Shown here piece by piece: positions 61,146-64,000 of a stretch of 64,000 nt of DNA (position 1 is its first letter; the number at the start of each line of letters is the position of its first letter). Under the pieces are notes generated by a model. It worked only from the letters and a program-made list of their open reading frames with translations. It made no database searches and had not been told where the DNA came from. Source of the stretch: an uncultured Odoribacter sp. (GTDB lineage Bacteria; Bacteroidota; Bacteroidia; Bacteroidales; Marinifilaceae); contig CAJURM010000007.1 in the NCBI GenBank assembly GCA_910589025.1, positions 69,216-133,215 on the forward strand, given 5' to 3'. Position numbers and translations under genes: made by a program.

Positions 61146-61204
61146 ACGTTATAATCTATTTAAAATAATTTCGAACGATCTTTCCTGTCTCCGGTGTATC
61201 CTCC

Positions 61205-63829
61205 TCATTTATCCAATAATATTGAAATCCTCATCCCCGCTCCCTGGTAGCCATCCCTGTTCCAACCAAAAAATACTCCGGCACGCAAAGTATCAAAAGC
61301 ACCCAACGAATATCCTGCTTCCGCATAATTGCGTAACCCGGGTGTCCACAAGTATCTCAAATGCACCGCTTCATCTATCAAAGAGTGCTGCAAAAACGGT
61401 AACCGCTTCAATAACAAATACTCCGATTCATAATTTATTCCGCTGCATCCCCATTTATCCCGGGTATGCAATTGGTAATAACCAGCCACAAAAAAACCAG
61501 TTTCAAATCCATTTGTATTCAATATCCATCCAGTCGTATAGAAGTGTTTGTAATCCGGAAAATAAATCTCTTTTACAGAAAAAAACTTCCCGAGCTGCCC
61601 CCAATAAGAGAGACGGTCAAAATGTCCCATTTTTATGCTCTGGCGGATGCCCAGCTGGAGGCGTTCGAAAGAAGAGTCGTGTCCGTCATTCAACGAAACG
61701 CCCCGTTCATAGCCGACAGACAAAGTAGGCCAGGCAGAATGCAGGTATTCTTTTTCCCCATTCCGGATGCGGTAGTAATAACGCGGCGTATAATCAATAT
61801 TCACGCCCAATACCAATGCCGTATTGTCAGGCATATCCACTCCGCCTTCCCAAGAAGGCTGATTCGCTTCGGCATCCTTTTTGAAAAAATTATACGTAAT
61901 ATGATTCTCCAAGGTGCGCCGTCTTTCATATTTTCCCGTTATCTCCATTCTGAGTCCATTGGTTAGGTCCACGGCATTCCGGAAGTGCAGATAGCGATTG
62001 CTGTAAAATTTCATAAAATTATCAGCACAGACCAATGAAGTCAGGGTATTTTCAAAGCGGCTCCCTCCTGCTTTTCCTTTATAGTCCGTAGACACATATC
62101 CCACACCAGCCTCCAGCACACCCCTTCTCAAGAGAGCATAGGCATATTTGCCTTTTACCTGCCAAAGCCAGGTTTTCCGGGCCGTGGCATAATATAATGA
62201 AGGTGTCAGTGTCAGGCGTGTTTTCTGTTGTGTGTATATATTCAAGTCCAATTTCTGGCCAATCCAGAAGCCGTCAACAAAATTGTATTCAGGTACGGCT
62301 TTCAATAGTCCATCGACTCTTAACCACACACCTTGTTTCAAACGTACATTTCCCCCCATAAGAACTGTTCCGCCCACCTGTGAGTTCCGGGAAAGTGTAT
62401 CGAATTTCTGTTCTGTTTTCTTCACCCATTTCCGTATGCTGTCTTTTTTCTGATAGCTGACCCGTTCTTCTTTTTTCAAAGGTATGGTGCGCATCCGCAA
62501 CCAATATAACGAATCCCGTTTCATGGCAAGCGAATCCACTTGCGTCCGGATTTGTGCAGCTTGCTCCCTTACCTCTAAAGGTGCTACGGTGTCCGGACGT
62601 TCCGGTTTGAGCAATTGTTGGGAAATGCGCGCCATCCGGTATGCCTCCCGGGTAGACAAATTATCTTTTTCCTGCAATCTCTCCAGTTGTTTTTTCATTT
62701 TCTCGTCTTTCCCTTCTTTGCCTAATACTTTTGGTTTCAGCGCATGAATTTCCTTTTGTTCCCCAACGGAAGCAACCGGAGCCTCTTTCTCCTGTATTTC
62801 CGCATCCACGTCCTTGTATTTCACAGCAGCATAGTATTTCCCCACGGCATGAATCCCCAATAGTTTCAGTTTCACGTCCATATCATAGGAGGTCGGCAAA
62901 AATACCACAGGTTTGACTTCATGATACATACACTTTATCCCGAGAACCAGCCCCACATCCTCTACTGTCAGATCGAAATGCACCACACTCCAGTCCTTTT
63001 CGGATATGGATATCCATCCTTTTGCCAACATACGGTTATTTTTCCGGGGTATAACCCTGATTCTGGCAATACTCCGTTCTCCCTCCATATAGTACTTCTC
63101 CAAGTGAAAACGGTAGTAAGAGAAAGCCCCCGGAGACAAGGGAGAAATCACGCCGATCACATTGGGCTCATAGATGGAAGCGGACAATACGTCCAGGGCG
63201 TCTTCCGCCTTCATATCGTCCGGAATGGTACTGGAAAAGGCCAGAACGTTCCGTTCATATTTGTCAGGAGCCTCAAATTTCAAATCCGTCACCGATTCCA
63301 ATAAAAATAATTTCCCGATATACGGGGTGACTTCTTTCCGCACCTCTTTGGACAACATCAGTAGTTTCGGCATTTTCTCCAACTGCATTGTCCCCTTCGT
63401 ATAAATTTCCGCCCGGTAACTTTTCACCTGGTTTAAATGGGAAGGGGCTGCAGCAATGGCATGACGCATGAAGTAATAGGCGGGGTCTTCCTTGCTCCTT
63501 GTCACTTTTACCTCTTTAAGCATGTAGCTCATCTCTTTCAATTGCACCTCTATACGGAGTCGTTCAGTTCCGACGATGTTCAGTTGCCTGACCTGTTTTT
63601 CATAGCCCAAGGCACTGATTTCACAGGTATAGATTCCAACCGGCAAATCCATTTGAAACGTTCCGTTTTCATCCGCAACAGTTCCGGCAGCCCTCTCTCT
63701 CAGGTATAAGGTGGCACCGGGAAGAGGTATCCCGCTTTCATCTGTAATTTTTCCCTGCACAACCTGAGCGTCCGTTTCCGCTATCACAGCGAAGAGTAAG
63801 AGAACGCAATACAATAACCTACTTATCAT
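61205..63829 (-). CDS. DUF5686-type outer-membrane protein with carboxypeptidase-regulatory-like domain
   Basis: An 874-residue exported protein. Signal peptide is at residues 1-21 (LLYCVLLLFAVIAETDA), a carboxypeptidase-regulatory-like domain at about 22-105 (GKITDESGIPLPGATLYLRERAAGTVADENGTF in part), then the DUF5686 region (about 115-430 with YFMRHAIAAAP and KVTRSKEDPAYYF). A Lys/Glu-rich coiled segment (about 355-440) is followed by a beta-barrel-like C-terminal half ending in GMRISILLDK. The function of DUF5686 proteins is unknown. Apparently a lone gene downstream of the window-edge palindrome. Confidence 0.85.
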   Translation of the reverse strand: MISRLLYCVLLLFAVIAETDAQVVQGKITDESGIPLPGATLYLRERAAGTVADENGTFQMDLPVGIYTCEISALGYEKQVRQLNIVGTERLRIEVQLKEMSYMLKEVKVTRSKEDPAYYFMRHAIAAAPSHLNQVKSYRAEIYTKGTMQLEKMPKLLMLSKEVRKEVTPYIGKLFLLESVTDLKFEAPDKYERNVLAFSSTIPDDMKAEDALDVLSASIYEPNVIGVISPLSPGAFSYYRFHLEKYYMEGERSIARIRVIPRKNNRMLAKGWISISEKDWSVVHFDLTVEDVGLVLGIKCMYHEVKPVVFLPTSYDMDVKLKLLGIHAVGKYYAAVKYKDVDAEIQEKEAPVASVGEQKEIHALKPKVLGKEGKDEKMKKQLERLQEKDNLSTREAYRMARISQQLLKPERPDTVAPLEVREQAAQIRTQVDSLAMKRDSLYWLRMRTIPLKKEERVSYQKKDSIRKWVKKTEQKFDTLSRNSQVGGTVLMGGNVRLKQGVWLRVDGLLKAVPEYNFVDGFWIGQKLDLNIYTQQKTRLTLTPSLYYATARKTWLWQVKGKYAYALLRRGVLEAGVGYVSTDYKGKAGGSRFENTLTSLVCADNFMKFYSNRYLHFRNAVDLTNGLRMEITGKYERRRTLENHITYNFFKKDAEANQPSWEGGVDMPDNTALVLGVNIDYTPRYYYRIRNGEKEYLHSAWPTLSVGYERGVSLNDGHDSSFERLQLGIRQSIKMGHFDRLSYWGQLGKFFSVKEIYFPDYKHFYTTGWILNTNGFETGFFVAGYYQLHTRDKWGCSGINYESEYLLLKRLPFLQHSLIDEAVHLRYLWTPGLRNYAEAGYSLGAFDTLRAGVFFGWNRDGYQGAGMRISILLDK

Positions 63830-63972
63830 TTTACCTTTATTTATGCCCCAAATTTATTTATTATCCGTAAAATACCATAATATTCATTTAAAATCTGTGT
63901 CCAAGCCCTATCGGGAAGAAAACAGTCCCGATGTATATCATCACATTTTTAAAGATTCACAATAGAAGTGCA

Positions 63973-64000
63973 ATTCTCCGTCGGCATGCCGACGGAGAAT
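63973..64000. terminator. 28-base perfect palindrome at the window end
   Basis: The last 28 bases (ATTCTCCGTCGGC ending in GCCGACGGAGAAT) read identically on both strands. It is most likely the stem of a terminator for a gene beyond the window edge; the T run would lie outside. Confidence 0.45.

Noticed and set aside
1..64000. tRNA, rRNA, CRISPR arrays, complete insertion sequences, origin of replication
   Set aside because: I looked for cloverleaf-type segments, rRNA-like stretches, regular repeats, transposase motifs and DnaA-box clusters and saw none.

Overview
The window is a piece of a Bacteroidota chromosome, most probably from the order Bacteroidales. Four things support this. Promoters carry the Bacteroidetes -7 element TAnnTTTG and Shine-Dalgarno sequences are mostly absent. 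S1 is a long form with an extended N-terminus and a Lys/Glu-rich tail. Carboxypeptidase-regulatory-like domains sit at the front of TonB receptors and DUF5686-type proteins. DUF1573, DUF4374 and ORF6N families are present. Gene order and style would fit a gut genus such as Odoribacter or Butyricimonas, but I cannot prove the genus from sequence alone.

From 1 to about 46.8 kb the window is almost wholly core genome. It opens with an M20 amidohydrolase and a mannose-1-phosphate guanylyltransferase, a secreted protein, an acyltransferase and a Crp-like regulator. Next comes an RNA/translation block (rnz, rpsA, pdxA, pnp, rpsO), two tandem DUF1573 proteins with mutS2, kdsA and rarA, a PIF1-type helicase, an AI-2E-family membrane protein and manganese catalase. 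A TonB receptor with a small histidine-rich partner (24.3-27.1 kb) looks like a metal uptake pair. An envelope and proteostasis operon follows (rsfS, ftsH, a DUF2007 protein, cdsA), then psd, panB and an RluA-type pseudouridine synthase, an M16 lipoprotein protease, and the secA-lgt-guaD operon. The block ends with upp, a peroxiredoxin, a DJ-1 protein, trmD and a DPP-IV-type peptidase.

From about 46.9 to 58.98 kb the window is accessory. A compound inverted repeat marks the left side. Next is a segment visibly richer in A/T-ending codons. It holds a xenosiderophore uptake operon of the XusABC type (TonB receptor, DUF4374 lipoprotein, PepSY membrane protein). A LuxR-type regulator is divergent from it, and its sensory half is a RIC/ScdA-like di-iron hemerythrin fold with all six expected ligands but without the repair cysteines. 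This regulator-operon pair is the most interesting item here: it suggests siderophore piracy controlled by an iron-, oxygen- or NO-responsive di-iron sensor. A class A beta-lactamase with two GNAT acetyltransferase genes follows; the second GNAT is separated from the first only by an in-frame UAA. An AraC regulator comes next, then a lipoprotein alpha/beta hydrolase and a lipoprotein nitroreductase. A repeated 17-bp motif lies as a tandem pair before the hydrolase and as a weaker copy before the AraC gene, and suggests a small regulon. Decayed genes (a VOC/glyoxalase fragment and an internally deleted ORF6N gene) litter this stretch.

From 59 kb to the end the window returns to core-like genes on the minus strand: an omega-amidase-type nitrilase, a VanX-like D-Ala-D-Ala dipeptidase, a small acyltransferase and a DUF5686 outer-membrane-type protein. 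No tRNA, rRNA, CRISPR array, complete insertion sequence or replication origin was seen.
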